Positions 35,363-47,242 of a stretch of DNA of 64,000 nt are shown piece by piece. Source of the stretch: Brachyhypopomus gauderio (Eukaryota; Chordata; Actinopteri; Gymnotiformes; Hypopomidae); contig NW_027507208.1 in the NCBI RefSeq assembly GCF_052324685.1, positions 1 to 64,000 of the forward strand, given 5' to 3'. Under the pieces are notes generated by a model. It made no database searches and was not told where the DNA came from. It was given only the letters and a program-made list of their open reading frames with translations. The translations under genes and the position numbers were made by a program. Positions within the stretch are counted from its first letter, which is position 1; each line of letters starts with the position of its first letter.

Positions 35363-37221
35363 TTCTTCTTTCAGCTATTCTCTTTCAGGGGTCACCACAG
35401 CGGATCAAACTCCTCCATCTGGCCCTGTCCTGAGTGTCCTCCACTGACACCCCAGCCACTCTGATATCCTCTACCACTGCATCCATAAACCTCCTCTTAG
35501 GTCAAGAACTCCACTGCTGTCTCTCCCAAACATTTCCATGCCTCCACTGGAATATCATCAGGTCCAACTGCCTTACCACACTTCATTCTCTGAATTGCAG
35601 CCCTTACTTCCTCCTTGCTCACCTGAGGCACTTCCTGATTCACAACCTCTACCTCTTCTAACCTTCTTTCCCTTTCATTCTCTTGATTCATCAGCTCCTC
35701 AAAATACTCCTTTCACCTTCCCAAGACACTCTCCTCAATAGACAACACATTTCCATCTTTATCCTTTATCATCCTAACCTGCTGCACATCCTGCCCATCA
35801 CAGTTTCTCTGTCTGGCCAATCTGTACAGATCCTTTTCCCCTTCCTTAGTGTCCAACTTCTCATACAGCTTGCTATATGCCTTCTCTTTAGCTTCTGCCA
35901 CTGCTCTCTTTGCCTTGCGACACATCTCCTTGTACCTCTGTCTACTTTCTTCATCTCGCTGAAAATCCCAATTCTTTTTAGCCAACCGCTTTCCTCTCAA
36001 ACTTTCCTGAACTTCCTCATTCCACCACCACGACTCCTTGTCTATCTTCCTCTGTCCTGAGGTCAAGTACCTTCCTAGCCACATCCCTCACTGCATTTGA
36101 AGTTTCATCCCAGGTATCCAGAACACCACCACCATTACCCAGTACCTGCCTCACCTCATCCCTGAATTTTACACCACAGTCCTCATCCTTTAACTTCCAC
36201 CACCTGATCTTAGGTTCCGCTCTCACTCTCTTCCTCTTCTTCACCTCCAACATCATCCTACATATCACCATCCTATGCTGTTTAGCTACGCTCTCCCCGG
36301 GTAACACCTTGCAATCACTAACCTCTTTCAGGTTTCGTCTCCTACAGAGGATATAGTCGACCTGTGTGCATCTTCCACCACTCTTATGTTACCCTGTGCT
36401 CTTCCTTTATCTTAAAGTAAGTGTTAATTACAGCCATCCTTTTAGCAAAATCTACCACCATTTGTCCTTCCATATTCCTTACATTAACACCATATCTACC
36501 CAACACCTCCTCATCATCACTGTTCCCTCCACCAACATGTCCATTTGAATCTGCTCCAATAACCACTCTCTTCATTAGGAACCTGCAAAACAACTTCATC
36601 TAACTCTCTCCAGAATTCTTCTTTCTCCTCCACATCACAACCTACCTGAGGAGCATAAGTACTGATGACATTCATCATCACCCCATCAATCTCCAACTTT
36701 ACACAGATCACCCTGTCACTTACTCGCTTTACCTCCACTACACTCTTACTAAATTCATCCTTCAGGATTACCCCTACTCCATTTCTCTTCCTGTCTACAC
36801 CATGATAGAAGAGTTTGAAGCCACCACCAATGCTCCTGGCCTTGCTCCCCTTCCACTTGGTCTCCTGTACACACAGTATATCTATCTTCCTCCTATCCAT
36901 CGCATCAGCTAGCTCTCTCCCTTGACCTGTCATAGAGCCCACATTCAACGTACCAACTCTAACCTCCACTTTCCTGCTCTGCCTCCTCTCCTTCAGCTTC
37001 AGAACCCTCTTCCCCCCTCTCCTCCTCGTCCCAACAGTAGTCCAATTTCCGCTAATGCCCTGCCTCGACCGACCCGGTATGGAATTTCTGTTTTTGATCC
37101 GCATCATTTGATTTGGCGCAGTTTTTACACCGGATGCCCTTCCTGACGCAACCCTCCCTATTTATCCAGGCTTAGGACCGGCACTAAAATACACTGGTGT
37201 GTGCACCCTAGTGGCTAGGTT
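35363..37221 (-). mobile_element. Internally deleted RTE-like LINE, copy B
   Basis: Copy of 32128-33983 made by the tandem duplication, with the same RT-core deletion. The left target duplication has drifted ('atctaatttattgtat') relative to the right one ('atctaatttaattcac'). Confidence 0.88.
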
Positions 37222-37264
37222 ATCTAATTTAATTCACTGCCTGAATTAAATTACAGCAACTTTT

Positions 37265-38340
37265 GTCCATATTATTAGGGTGTAAAGCCAGGAGCAATCA
37301 ACAACATGGTGATCACAAAACCTGTGCCAAATGGAACATCTCAAGGTGGAGTTAGGTATGATGCTTAATTACTTCTAATTAGACATGCAATTGTGCAGTT
37401 TAGCTGCTCTATCACAAATGTATAGTTACAATAAACTTTAATTTAATATTAAACTAAATGCTTATAGTTTGGGATATTGTCTGTACTTGAATTTGTAGGA
37501 GTGGACTCTACAGGGGCATGGTGACCACTATAGGCATGGCATCCCACAAGCCAGCTGTGCAGTGTGCATTTGGTATGGTGCAGGAAGGCATTGGTCTGTC
37601 ATATCAGCAGCCTGTTTTACCATCACGACACATCACTCTCCACCCTGATGTGCCATCAACCCCACTTCTTCCTCTAAAAGACCACCACCTTGATGCACCC
37701 ACCTGTGCTTTTGTGTGCACTGAACAGGAACTCTTTCACCTGAAGTCTTTGGAGGTGTCACTTGATATGGCTCACAGAATTGAGATGTCAACTCTGGCTC
37801 AAGCCTAGAGTAACAGCGTCACGTTTTCGTGAGGTGTGCCATGTCAGAGGGCATAGCTCTGCAGAGTCCCTTGCTGAACGCATCATCAGAGGTACCAGAC
37901 GGACGGCTGAAATGAAGAGAGGTCTAGAGATGGAGTCCGGAGCAGCATCTGAGTATTGCAGGATACTCAATGTAAATCACACACCATGTGGCCTCATCAT
38001 CCACCCAGATGCTCACTGGCTTGGTGCAGCCCCTGATGGTGTCGTATTTGACCCCACTGAATACCCCCAGTTTGGCTTGGTCGAGATTAAATGCCCTAAT
38101 GTGAAGAATTACATTGACTGTAAGTATCTGTATATGGAGTACGGATGTTCAAAACTAAAAAAAGACATGCGTATTACTGGCAGATTCAAATGTCAGTTAC
38201 TAATCAGCGGGCTTCACTGGTGTGATTGTGGTGTGGGCTAAGGAGGATTTTTTTGTGGAGCGTGTTTATATGAATGCAAATGTACAGAGACAAATTCGTG
38301 AGAAGACAGATTTATTTTACTTCTACACATATATGACAAA
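37265..38340 (+). pseudogene. YqaJ-nuclease-type transposon gene, unit B
   Basis: Near-exact duplicate of the 34041-35110 exons of unit A, with the same frame break between 'HRIEMSTLAQA' and 'RVTASRFREVC' at about 37800. Unit B lacks the exon 31886-32080 except for its last ~36 bases. Confidence 0.8.
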
Positions 38341-38643
38341 ATATCAGTCATTGAAATGTTAACATGTTCTATACAGAATCTTTTTTAAATCAAATGTTCC
38401 CTTATTTAACAGTATTTGAGCTTTTCTTAAACAGCACAATGTGTTTTTGATGTAAAGAACCTGGAAATATGAAAAAAGTTTATGAAAAAAATATTTACAG
38501 TTACAAATGTAAATGTTACAAATTATTCATATGTAATTAATTATTGTTTGATTAATAAAAATAAGAGCTTTATTTTAACCCATGACTTAACTAGTGCTTT
38601 GTTTTGATAGTTTGACAACAGGCATGCCACTGTAAATAACTGG

Positions 38644-39115
38644 TTATTGTTTACTGTGTGGGGAAAAGGAAATTATGCCATCAAACAACTTTTGTTTGAT
38701 TCTCCTTATTACACGTTCTACGCGTACACCAAGTCGGGCTATGGATTGCGTTTCAGATACCTGGTATGCAGGCATCTGACTTTGCTTTGACAAAAATGGT
38801 GGGCAGTAGACTTTGCACTTAACACAATCAGTAATTAGGAAGCCCTTGCCAATCATCACTGCCATTTCTTCTGTGAGCAACTTGGCCAATCCTGATTGTT
38901 TGAATAACTCTTTGTCACTGACTGACCCAGCGTAAAGTGAGGAGACAAATGTCACTGCACCGTGTGGGGCGATGCCAACTAGGCCCTTCATGGTGCAGTG
39001 AGACTTGTATGCGGAGTACATCTCACTTTGTAGGAGTGGTGATGATGGTGTCTGACACCTGAGCTCAGTGCAGTCCAAGATAACCCGAGTTACAGGGATG
39101 GCTGGAGCCTCGTCG
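38644..39115 (-). pseudogene. DDE_Tnp_4-type transposase fragment with a lost catalytic Asp
   Basis: The minus frame encodes the catalytic half of an IS-like DDE transposase: 'RVILDCTELRC' (first Asp), 'YKSHCTMKGLVGIAPHGA', 'YAGSVSDKELF', then 'MIGKGFLITDC' and 'RVERVIRRIK' (Glu). In relatives the second catalytic Asp precedes K-G-F; here it is Gly. The N-terminal part is absent and the C-terminus ends early. The family fits ISL2EU/Harbinger-like transposases, and pairing with a YqaJ gene favours ISL2EU. Confidence 0.8.
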
Positions 39116-39213
39116 GAGGAAGGTGGCCTCAGACGCGCTGGGAAGCCTGTCCGGAAGCGTCTGCCTTGATGTTGGTCATAGGCTTGGTGGGCGTGCGTGG
39201 GACGCTCCAGGAG

Positions 39214-39640
39214 CTAGCTCATCGCGGGAGGGAGGGGTTCCGAGGCCACCGTGGGAGTGCTGGACTGGCCAACGCTCAGGCACAGAACGTCCTGTTCCTG
39301 CTTCTTCTTCCTGGCTTTGTACCTGTAACAGAAATGCAACACAGCCTATGAGTAATCAGCCTGTATAGCTCACAGTGTCAATGAGATCAATTTCAAACCA
39401 AAAAGACTTAAAGGTGGGTAAACTCACCACTGGGTCAGTGTCCTCTGATTCAGCTCAAAGAGCTGTATTCTGGTCCGTGCCACGAGGCCAGGGCTGCCCA
39501 GGACTACGCCCCTGTTGACGCCGTAGTCCCTCATGATGGCAGCCCACCTGTTCACCCTGACGCCGGCGATGGTCTGCCCACCAGGGTGAAGGCGACAAAG
39601 CGCCGGGGCAAATGGCCTCGACGAGGCGGCTCACCCTGGG
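39214..39640 (-). CDS. Unrecognised two-exon C-terminus in a CpG-rich patch (partial)
   Basis: Two minus-strand exons join in phase across GT-AG sites: about 39640-39427 ('RVNRWAAIMRDYGVNRG', 'RTRIQLFELNQRTLTQW') and 39322-39214 ('YKARKKKQEQDVLCLSVGQ', stop TAG at 39216-39214). The 5' boundary is not defined. GC and CpG are well above the surroundings. I have a vague memory of similar sequences near fish DNA transposons, but no function can be assigned. It lies just upstream of the DDE transposase fragment on the same strand. Confidence 0.45.
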
Positions 39641-40129
39641 CCACTGAGCAGGCCCGCTGCCTTGTCCGAGGAAGCAGCTGCAGACAGACACAGACCGAAA
39701 TCAGTGACACGGATACAAGCCAAACTAGAAAAGCCCGAAGGATACTGGATTACTGAATGTTCGCCTACCGCTTCAGACTCTCTGTCCCAGCGACAACAGA
39801 CGTCTAGGAAAGACTGCTTTTGGACAGTCGGTTTCTGTGACGTGGCGGGCAGACAGCACTGCCTTTGTCGCTCTCTGGCAGTTTGTCCCAGAGTGCAAGG
39901 ATGCCGTCTACCCTCTGTTGTGTCACAAAAGCCATACATAGGAGATTACATACGTTAAACATACAGATGTTTCCTTACTAAGAGTGGAAGCGAGGTCTTC
40001 GCTTCCTGGTCTTGTCAAACTGACCTACAGAAGCTTATTTTAAACATCCTGTATCCTGCAGGCACTTAGAATATGGGAAAGAGCAGACAATCATTTTCTC
40101 CGACACTCTTGATAATAAGCAATTTGATT
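39641..40129. other. Stretch without a recognised gene
   Basis: Short overlapping frames on both strands, CpG-rich to about 39910. No family was recognised. Confidence 0.3.
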
Positions 40130-40134
40130 AATAC

Positions 40135-40407
40135 TGTGACGGGCAGGGTGAGCGAAATAAAATGGAAGCGTTCACGTTTAAAAGAAAAGTGCGCAAACCA
40201 AAAACCCGTGACTTTGATCGGAATTAAGGATATAATAACCAGCGGTCAACTGGTACAAAAGACAAGACATATATAGGCAAACAAACGACCCTCAGGTGAG
40301 ACGGATCACGGGCTCCGCCCACCCGAGGGACACACACAACGCAACGATACAGGACAGCTGCCGCTGTAGACGGGGGCGACCAGCAGTGGGCCCGCCGTAC
40401 TGTGACA
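40135..40407 (-). mobile_element. Solo LTR, 273 bp
   Basis: On the minus strand it begins TGTCACAG and ends GTCACA. It is flanked by the perfect 5-bp duplication AATAC (40130-40134 and 40408-40412). Confidence 0.82.
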
Positions 40408-40989
40408 AATACTACAATGTGAGCAAAATATAACGTGATTAACATAAGAAATTTGGTTAATACTTTAAGGCTAGTCAAATTCTATAAGGATTATAAAAAG
40501 CTGTTTGATTAGAATATATGAGCTTTCATTCTTGAGCATTGTGGTTAAAATATACCTTAGCATTCTTTTACAAATAAAATTCTCCAACAATACTACTAGT
40601 CATCTTGGAGAGTTATGTTAATAAAGTTGATAAATCATTTTCCAGGGGGGAAAAACCCAGAAATTTGTGTTTTCACAGAAGAATAAAATAATAAAAAATC
40701 GTATGAGTTTTTAAATGACAAACATTTTTAACAACCAATTTACATTAGCTAAACAGCACTGTGCGCATGCTCACTACGCGGTCAACGTTTGTTGACGTTG
40801 CTATGCTAACTTCCGTCTTGTATCTTCAAATGTTTGATATATGATCTTTTCTTTCAAAACGGCGAAATTTGATTCTTTATTAAACTAATGGTATAAATTA
40901 AAAAGTAATCTTATTGTGGTATTTATTATTTCATTTTATTATCAATATATATTTTTTCAAAGATAAATTTATTTTTTTTTAAGTAAGAA

Positions 40990-41110
40990 GAGGTTTTCCC
41001 GTAGGTCAGTGGATTGCATGTTGCGCTACGAACCGATTGCCCACTCAGTGGGGGGTTCGTAATCTGACCTTGACGCTGCCGTGTACACGCCGGACCGCCA
41101 GGTAAAGTAT
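40990..41110 (+). mobile_element. Possible tRNA-like SINE head
   Basis: It has a tRNA-like pattern: 'aggtcagtggattgcatg' resembles an A box region and 'gggggttcgtaatc' a B box. No poly-A or repeat tail was identified. Confidence 0.35.
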
Positions 41111-41224
41111 AAGCGTAATAAGTTACTCCAGTGCCAACGTCGGCAGTTGAAAAAAGCCGTGGTCCAGACCTACTGCAAAACCATCCTTTTATTTTATACT
41201 AATTGCTTTCCTTTCAACTTCATG

Positions 41225-41362
41225 CTTACGCCCCTTGCACAAAGGACACTAAATCTTTCACAAATTTATGCAAAATCCACACAGAGCAGCCCAGACCGAG
41301 AATCGAACCCAGACCGCCTTGTTGTGAGGCGAAAGTGCTAACCACTACACCACCGTGCCGCC
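41225..41362 (-). mobile_element. tRNA-derived SINE, minus orientation
   Basis: In reverse orientation it starts 'ggcggcacggtggtgtagtg', continues with an A-box-like 'tggttagcac', and has the B box 'gggttcgattc'. This is the head of a SINE family very common in teleosts. Confidence 0.75.
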
Positions 41363-42162
41363 TCCTTCAACTCACCTACTTTTAAAAGTGATGCACTCTG
41401 CCGTTACGCGCCTCCGTTACTTCTCCTTCATCGAGCCTGTGCGAGTTCGCCACGTTTACTCTGCTCGTCCGTCACAAACGTTTGCAGTTTGTCAACTTGG
41501 CTTTTTCCCCACCATACTGCACAAAGCGGGGTGATACTATCCCGCTCCCATATTCGCACTTGGACTCAATGACAACATTTTAAACCAAACCAAACTCAAT
41601 AAAGCATTTTCCTTACAACTCTGGGGGGGAGAAAAGCATGAATGAAACCAAAGACATTGCTTATGTAGCGCACGCAGTTTGTTTCAGTATAGGAAAAATA
41701 CACATTAGATGGCCTGTATTTGCGATCGGTTCAGAACCTGGATCTAAAGCAAAAAAATGTATGCCTCGTCATACATACACAAATACGAAGGTAAGGAAAA
41801 TTTTATCTGATATTTTAGGTTGGCCCATGAAATAATCTAGTTAGTTAATGCTAGCAAGGATAACTACATTAGTGTTAGCTGCGCTAGTTTGTCCTGTTGA
41901 CAAGTGGATTCGTATGTTGAAGCTGCAACTTGGCTGTTGTTCAATGATCTTAACTTCTAGGCATGCATTGCATTAAAATAACGCTTGATATCTTCACCCT
42001 GTTATAATGGTCAGAATTGCTAACACAGCTCAACAGCATGAAAATATTGCTAATGTGTCTACAGTCTACTATCTAGGGTTAGATATGTAGCTGTCTAATG
42101 TGCTATCTGTGCAGTTGTTTTAAATGTTAAATGTATATTTTTTATTCAGTGTCGAATAGGGA
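41363..42162. other. Stretch without a recognised gene
   Basis: A plus frame at 41638-41835 ('IHIRWPVFAIGSEPGSKAKK') looks protein-like and ends near a possible donor, but is not recognised. The rest is AT-rich non-coding sequence leading to the candidate terminal inverted repeat. Confidence 0.3.
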
Positions 42163-42185
42163 CCGGTGTTCTGTCGAGTTGTGCT
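42163..42185 (-). repeat. Candidate terminal inverted repeat, right
   Basis: Perfect 23-base inverted match to 30812-30834, located exactly where the satellite array begins. Confidence 0.6.
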
Positions 42186-42560
42186 GCTTATTAATATTTT
42201 ACATGGTGAGCATATCTCGATAGGCTGATATCATACATCAAATAATGATTTCCTTATCAAATCATGCTTTCAGTACAGACCCATATTTTTTTTACATCAA
42301 TACTAACTCTGTGCGCACTGTATGGACAAGGGAAGCGTGGATTAAAATCTATTATAGCTTCCTTATTAATATTTTACATGGTGAGCATATCTCGATAGGC
42401 TGATATCATACATCAAATAATGCTTTCCTTATCAAATCATGCTTTCAGTACAGACCCATATTTTTTTTACATCACTACTAACTCTGTGCTCACTGTATGG
42501 ACAAGGGAAGTATGGATTAAAATCTATTATAGCTTCCTTATTAATATTTTACATGGTGAG
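42186..42560. repeat. 175-bp satellite array, left segment
   Basis: About 2.1 monomers, with 'gtgagcatatctcgatagg' or its equivalent at 42206, 42381 and 42556 (spacing 175). It is interrupted at 42560 by the Gypsy element, with GTGAG duplicated. Confidence 0.93.
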
Positions 42561-42706
42561 TGTAGTATAGTTATAGAGCCCGCTAGGGGGTGCTAGAGGG
42601 GAGGAGTGAAGGGAAGAGAAGAAGTGTAGCGGGAGTAGATGACGAAGGAGAATAAAGGAAAAAGACTTAAAGTAATCAACAGGTCTCATTATTGAACAAC
42701 ACAACA
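42561..42706 (+). repeat. 5' LTR of the Gypsy element
   Basis: 146 bp, TG...CA ends, contains 'aataaa'. Matches 47097-47242 with no difference seen. Confidence 0.95.
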
Positions 42707-42855
42707 TTTATGGCGACGAGGATAAACAAAGAATCAAGACACATTAAAGTGAAGAGAAGAACGACACGGATTTAACGTTCCGAACCGACTTTAGAAACTT
42801 TAGGACCTGATTGCATTTTGTGAGCTAGCAGAGTTAGCGTGATCTGCACAACGAA

Positions 42856-45800
42856 ATGGCGGACGAGCCTACGGGAAATGCTAATGGACAAGCACAGCCA
42901 GGTGGGAATACGATGGTACAAATATTACCACCAAATTCTTTGAATATGGGAGTAGCAGATCTGTACACGGAATATAAATTGTGGATGGACTCGTATAAGA
43001 TTTTCGAAATTGCCAGTGGATCCATACACAGCACGGATGAGGTGAGAAGAGCTACTTTGCTACATTGTATAGGAACCTCCGTCCAACGTATTTTTGCTAA
43101 CTTAGAAGGTCCGAAGGACACTTATCAGCAGACAATAACCGTGCTGGACAAATACTTTACACCACGGAGAAATGTAGTGCTCGAGAGGCATAAATTTAGA
43201 CAGAGAACTCAGGCTCAGGACGAGACTATTGATGCATATGTGAATGCACTCCGGGAACTGGCCAGATCGTGTGACTTTGCAGGGCTAGAATCAGACATGA
43301 TACGGGACCAAATTGTGGAGAAATGTGCAAATAGAAGGCTTTGTGATAAGCTGTTGCAGGAGGATGGACTTACATTGGAGAGAACACTCACAGTAGCAAG
43401 AGTTTTTGAAGCTGCACAAGCAGAAGCCAAAACGCTGTCAGACGGCAATAGACTAAAGGATAGTACTGTGAACTTTACCAAAGACAGACACACACAGCCT
43501 CAATGGTTTGAAAAGAAGGGCCCTGTCAAGAAAGGAGATTGTGATGAGGAAAACAATGTATGTTACAGATGTGGATTGACTAACCACAAGGCAGATGACT
43601 GTGGGGCCAGAACAGCTAAATGCATGTATTGCAAGAAAGTGGGTCATTATGCACGAGTTTGCAGAAAGAAGACTACGGACAAAGAGAGTGGTTATGGAAA
43701 CACTGATCTAAAACAAAGAAAATCAGAGTCAGGCAGGACCAAACCAGAGAGATTGAGAAATGTCGATGAATACAGCTCAGACGATTCTGACGAGTTTGTT
43801 TATTCTGTTGACCCTGAAGGAAAAGAACCAATACGGATTAATGGACAAATAGTGCGAATGGTAATAGACACAGGAAGTAGTAGTAACTTTATATCTGACA
43901 GTCTTTACAATAGACTTTTCAAAACAAACACAAAGCTGAAATTAACAACGAAAAAGTTTTATGCATATGGACAGAAAACACCATTACCATGCATTGGATT
44001 TTTCGAAGCTGAATTTTACTGGAAGGGAAACAGAATGAAGGACGATGTCTATGTGATCAGAGGCAATGCTGAGCCACTGTTAGGACGGAAGTCCAGCTTT
44101 ACACTGAACATACTGAACAAGAGAGAGACAGTCAGTGCAGTACAACAGTCTCAAAGATTTCAGAACCTGTTTAAAGAATATGGAGAACTATTCAAAGGAT
44201 TGGGAAATGTAAAGGGGTACACACACAAGATAACAGTAGATAAGTCTGTACCACCTGTGGCACAGAAATTAAGACAAATTCCATATCACATGAAAGAAGC
44301 TGTGAATCAAGAATTGGACAAAATGCTTGAACAGAACATAATTGAAGAAGTAAATGAAGGATCTGAGTGGGTTTCGAATTTACTGCTCACGCCAAAGAAA
44401 GATACAGTAGAGTTGAGGCTCTGTGCAGACCTCAGAGAGGTGAACAAAGCGGTGATTAGGGAAAGACACCCAGTACCGACTGTAGATAGCATTCTCCAAG
44501 CAGTTCAGGGATCTAAAGTCTACGCAAAACTGGATGCAAGGAAAGGCTTCTGGCAAATTGACTTAGATCCAGAGTCAAGACACCTGACCACATTCATTAC
44601 ACACCGAGGTTGCTACAGGTACAAAAAGGTACCATTTGGATTATCATCAGCACCAGAGGCTTATCAGAAGGCTATGGATTTATTGCTTAGTGGTATGCCG
44701 GGAGTAGTGTGTTACATGGATGACATGGTCTTATATGCAGATGACGAGGAACAGCTAGAAGAAAGACTGAGGAGAGTGTTCAAAAGATTTCAGGAGAGAG
44801 GACTGACACTTAACAAAGACAAATGTGTGTTAGGATTGAATCAGATTGAAATACTAGGTCATGTGATCTCAGGAGAGGGAATAAAGCCTGATCCAAGAAA
44901 AGTGGAAGCAATAAGCAAGGCACCAAGACCCGAGAACATTTCACAACTACGTTCATTTTTAGGTACATGTGGATTTTTGATGAAATTCATACCAGATTAT
45001 GCAAACATGTCCGAACCACTCAGGAGACTGACACGAAAGGGTGAAGAATGGCAGTGGACCACAGAGACTGAAAAGTCTTTTAAAGACATGAAAAGAGCAC
45101 TGGTAAGTCAACCATGCCTAGCTTACTTCAAGTTAGACGCACCGACCACTGTAATTGCTGATGCCAGTCCAATAGGATTAGGAGCTGTTCTACTTCAAAA
45201 ACAGTCCACTGGACAAAACAAACCAATAGCATATGCAAGTCGCTCTTTAACTGCCACGGAAAGACGATATTCACAAATTGAACGAGAGGCTCTTGGATGT
45301 GTTTGGGCTGTAGAGCACTTTAGAACATACCTATGGGGCGGCAAGTTTACCATACAAACAGACCATAAGCCACTGATCTATATGTTCAATCCAGAAAAAG
45401 CAACAATGTTGCCACCACGAATTCAGAGACTGGGGATGAGACTGCATCCATTTGAATACAAAATTGAACACGTGGTTGGTAAATGTAACATAGCAGACTC
45501 TCTCTCTAGACTGCCCTTGTCTGCCGCAGAATGTAGTAAGTACGTTGACACATACATGGAGAGGGTACTCTCCATACTCGCAAGTGAAGTACCAGCCATG
45601 ACACTCGAGGACATCAGAAAAGACACACAAGAAGACAATACTCTGAACCAACTTATATCAATTATTGAGACAGGACAATGGCCAACAAACATGACGGAGG
45701 AGTTGCAACCATATAAGAGATGTGCAGAGGAATTGTCGACCCACAACGGACTGATCCTTAGGGCCCACAGGATTGTGCTGCCCAAAAGCAAAACAAGACA

Positions 45801-46938
45801 GGCCATGAACATTGCACACGAAACACACCAAGGAATAGTAAGGACAAAACAGTCTTTGAGAAACAAATTTTATTGGCCTAATATGGATATTGACATTGAA
45901 AGATTGATTAGACACTGTAATACGTGCATTCTGAACCAACCTCTGCATGACGATCAACCACTTCAGCCACTGGAGTTGCCCCCAAAGCCATGGACAAAGC
46001 TAGGTGTGGATCTAGTAGGCCCTATAGATAATAAGCATATACTGACAGTAATTGATTACTATACGTCTTACCCAGAAGCAGTAGTTGTGTCTGATATATC
46101 TTCACAGACAGTTACTGGAGAACTAATGAAGATATTTGCAAGGTTTGGATACCCCCTGGAGGTAGTGACTGATAATGGAAGGCAATTTGTGTCCACTCTT
46201 TTTGACTCTTTTCTGAAAACCTGTGGAATCAAACATATCAGAGCATCCCCTTACTATCCAAAGAGTAATGGCAAGATTGAGCGCTTCCATCGCTATCTGA
46301 AGAAGGCTTTCAGAGTCAGTGAGTGTGAAGGAAAGCGTTGGACAGACGAACTGTCAAAGATCCTGATGGCGTATCGTACAACCACCCACAGAGCATCTGG
46401 GGAAACCCCAGCTTATCTCATCTTTGGGAGGGATATGCGCAACCAACTACCTCATTGGGGAGAAGAAGAAAATGAGAACAGAGACATAAGAAAGCATCAT
46501 GATGAATATAAGAAGAAAATGAAAGAGTATGCTGACAAGAAACATGGAGCAAAAGAACATGGTTTTGAGGTCGGAGACATTGTATACATTGCAAATCTGG
46601 AGAACAACAAGTTGGATTCAAGATACAAAGATGTGCGTTATGTTATAGTAAGGAGTACCTCTGACTCTTCCTTTGAGCTGGTCAACACTGAAAATGGAAG
46701 TAGAGTTATGAGGAATGTCAAACACCTCCGACATGCACCCATAATAGGGGAGGTCAACATCCCAGAACCAGAGACTCCGGACTTAGACATTAGGGCACCC
46801 GAGGATTTACTACAGTCACAACACTTGCCAACTGAGACTCCTCAAGAGACTGTCACAGTACCGGAAACCGCACTTGCAGATGAACTTACCACCAGATCTG
46901 GGAGGGTTATCAGGAAGCCAGCTCGCTACAGAATGTAG
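42856..46938 (+). CDS. Gag-pol polyprotein, 1360 aa, all Gypsy domains present
   Basis: Domains in order: a capsid-like gag region (about 1-230), and two CCHC knuckles at about 236-249 and 256-269. The aspartic protease 'DTGSSSNF' has its Asp near 338. Reverse transcriptase has its YMDD box at about 620-623, and RNase H its '[10 protein letters not shown]' near 770. The integrase HHCC zinc domain is at about 985-1025, and the DDE core follows ('GVDLVGP' near 1050, 'VTDNGRQF' near 1105, Glu of 'KIERFHR' near 1141). The start is an ATG at 42856 just after the leader, and the stop is 158 bp before the 3' LTR. There is no frameshift between gag and pol, so one polyprotein is expected. Confidence 0.96.
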   Translation: MADEPTGNANGQAQPGGNTMVQILPPNSLNMGVADLYTEYKLWMDSYKIFEIASGSIHSTDEVRRATLLHCIGTSVQRIFANLEGPKDTYQQTITVLDKYFTPRRNVVLERHKFRQRTQAQDETIDAYVNALRELARSCDFAGLESDMIRDQIVEKCANRRLCDKLLQEDGLTLERTLTVARVFEAAQAEAKTLSDGNRLKDSTVNFTKDRHTQPQWFEKKGPVKKGDCDEENNVCYRCGLTNHKADDCGARTAKCMYCKKVGHYARVCRKKTTDKESGYGNTDLKQRKSESGRTKPERLRNVDEYSSDDSDEFVYSVDPEGKEPIRINGQIVRMVIDTGSSSNFISDSLYNRLFKTNTKLKLTTKKFYAYGQKTPLPCIGFFEAEFYWKGNRMKDDVYVIRGNAEPLLGRKSSFTLNILNKRETVSAVQQSQRFQNLFKEYGELFKGLGNVKGYTHKITVDKSVPPVAQKLRQIPYHMKEAVNQELDKMLEQNIIEEVNEGSEWVSNLLLTPKKDTVELRLCADLREVNKAVIRERHPVPTVDSILQAVQGSKVYAKLDARKGFWQIDLDPESRHLTTFITHRGCYRYKKVPFGLSSAPEAYQKAMDLLLSGMPGVVCYMDDMVLYADDEEQLEERLRRVFKRFQERGLTLNKDKCVLGLNQIEILGHVISGEGIKPDPRKVEAISKAPRPENISQLRSFLGTCGFLMKFIPDYANMSEPLRRLTRKGEEWQWTTETEKSFKDMKRALVSQPCLAYFKLDAPTTVIADASPIGLGAVLLQKQSTGQNKPIAYASRSLTATERRYSQIEREALGCVWAVEHFRTYLWGGKFTIQTDHKPLIYMFNPEKATMLPPRIQRLGMRLHPFEYKIEHVVGKCNIADSLSRLPLSAAECSKYVDTYMERVLSILASEVPAMTLEDIRKDTQEDNTLNQLISIIETGQWPTNMTEELQPYKRCAEELSTHNGLILRAHRIVLPKSKTRQAMNIAHETHQGIVRTKQSLRNKFYWPNMDIDIERLIRHCNTCILNQPLHDDQPLQPLELPPKPWTKLGVDLVGPIDNKHILTVIDYYTSYPEAVVVSDISSQTVTGELMKIFARFGYPLEVVTDNGRQFVSTLFDSFLKTCGIKHIRASPYYPKSNGKIERFHRYLKKAFRVSECEGKRWTDELSKILMAYRTTTHRASGETPAYLIFGRDMRNQLPHWGEEENENRDIRKHHDEYKKKMKEYADKKHGAKEHGFEVGDIVYIANLENNKLDSRYKDVRYVIVRSTSDSSFELVNTENGSRVMRNVKHLRHAPIIGEVNIPEPETPDLDIRAPEDLLQSQHLPTETPQETVTVPETALADELTTRSGRVIRKPARYRM

Positions 46939-47096
46939 AATTGAAAAAAAATAATGTGGGAAATGGTTTTGTTTTAGTAGTTAAGGTGGTTTAAAACGTG
47001 TTTTATTATGTGAGGTTCTATGTTGGAAATGTTACTAGGCCACAAGATGTTCAATTTAGTTGGGCTAGAAGTTAAAATCCTACAAGGGAAGGAAAA

Positions 47097-47242
47097 TGTA
47101 GTATAGTTATAGAGCCCGCTAGGGGGTGCTAGAGGGGAGGAGTGAAGGGAAGAGAAGAAGTGTAGCGGGAGTAGATGACGAAGGAGAATAAAGGAAAAAG
47201 ACTTAAAGTAATCAACAGGTCTCATTATTGAACAACACAACA
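47097..47242 (+). repeat. 3' LTR of the Gypsy element
   Basis: 146 bp, identical by eye to the 5' LTR, followed by GTGAG. Confidence 0.95.

Larger units (their letters stand above)
32045..38509. repeat. Tandem direct duplication, two ~3.23-kb units
   Basis: Unit A is 32045-35279 and unit B 35280-38509. They look about 99% identical, including the RTE-like LINE and the YqaJ exons. The junction at 35279/35280 joins 'gttacaaatg' to 'aaactgaacagtgctgg'. Both units share the YqaJ frameshift and the LINE deletion, so these predate the duplication. Confidence 0.92.
42561..47242 (+). mobile_element. Complete Ty3/Gypsy retrotransposon, apparently intact and young
   Basis: The 4682-bp element has 146-bp LTRs (42561-42706 and 47097-47242) that look identical base for base. 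It is flanked by GTGAG (42556-42560 and 47243-47247). A primer-binding-site candidate 'tggcgacgaggata' follows the 5' LTR, and a polypurine tract 'aagggaaggaaaa' precedes the 3' LTR. A single uninterrupted frame covers gag and pol. Short LTRs and two CCHC knuckles suggest the Mag clade (inference). Confidence 0.96.

Noticed and set aside
40990-41110. A genuine tRNA gene
   Set aside because: A and B box-like motifs are present, but the cloverleaf cannot be closed by eye. A SINE head is more likely.
45331-45957. Minus-strand ORFs inside the Gypsy element
   Set aside because: They overlap the intact gag-pol frame in antisense and show no domain.
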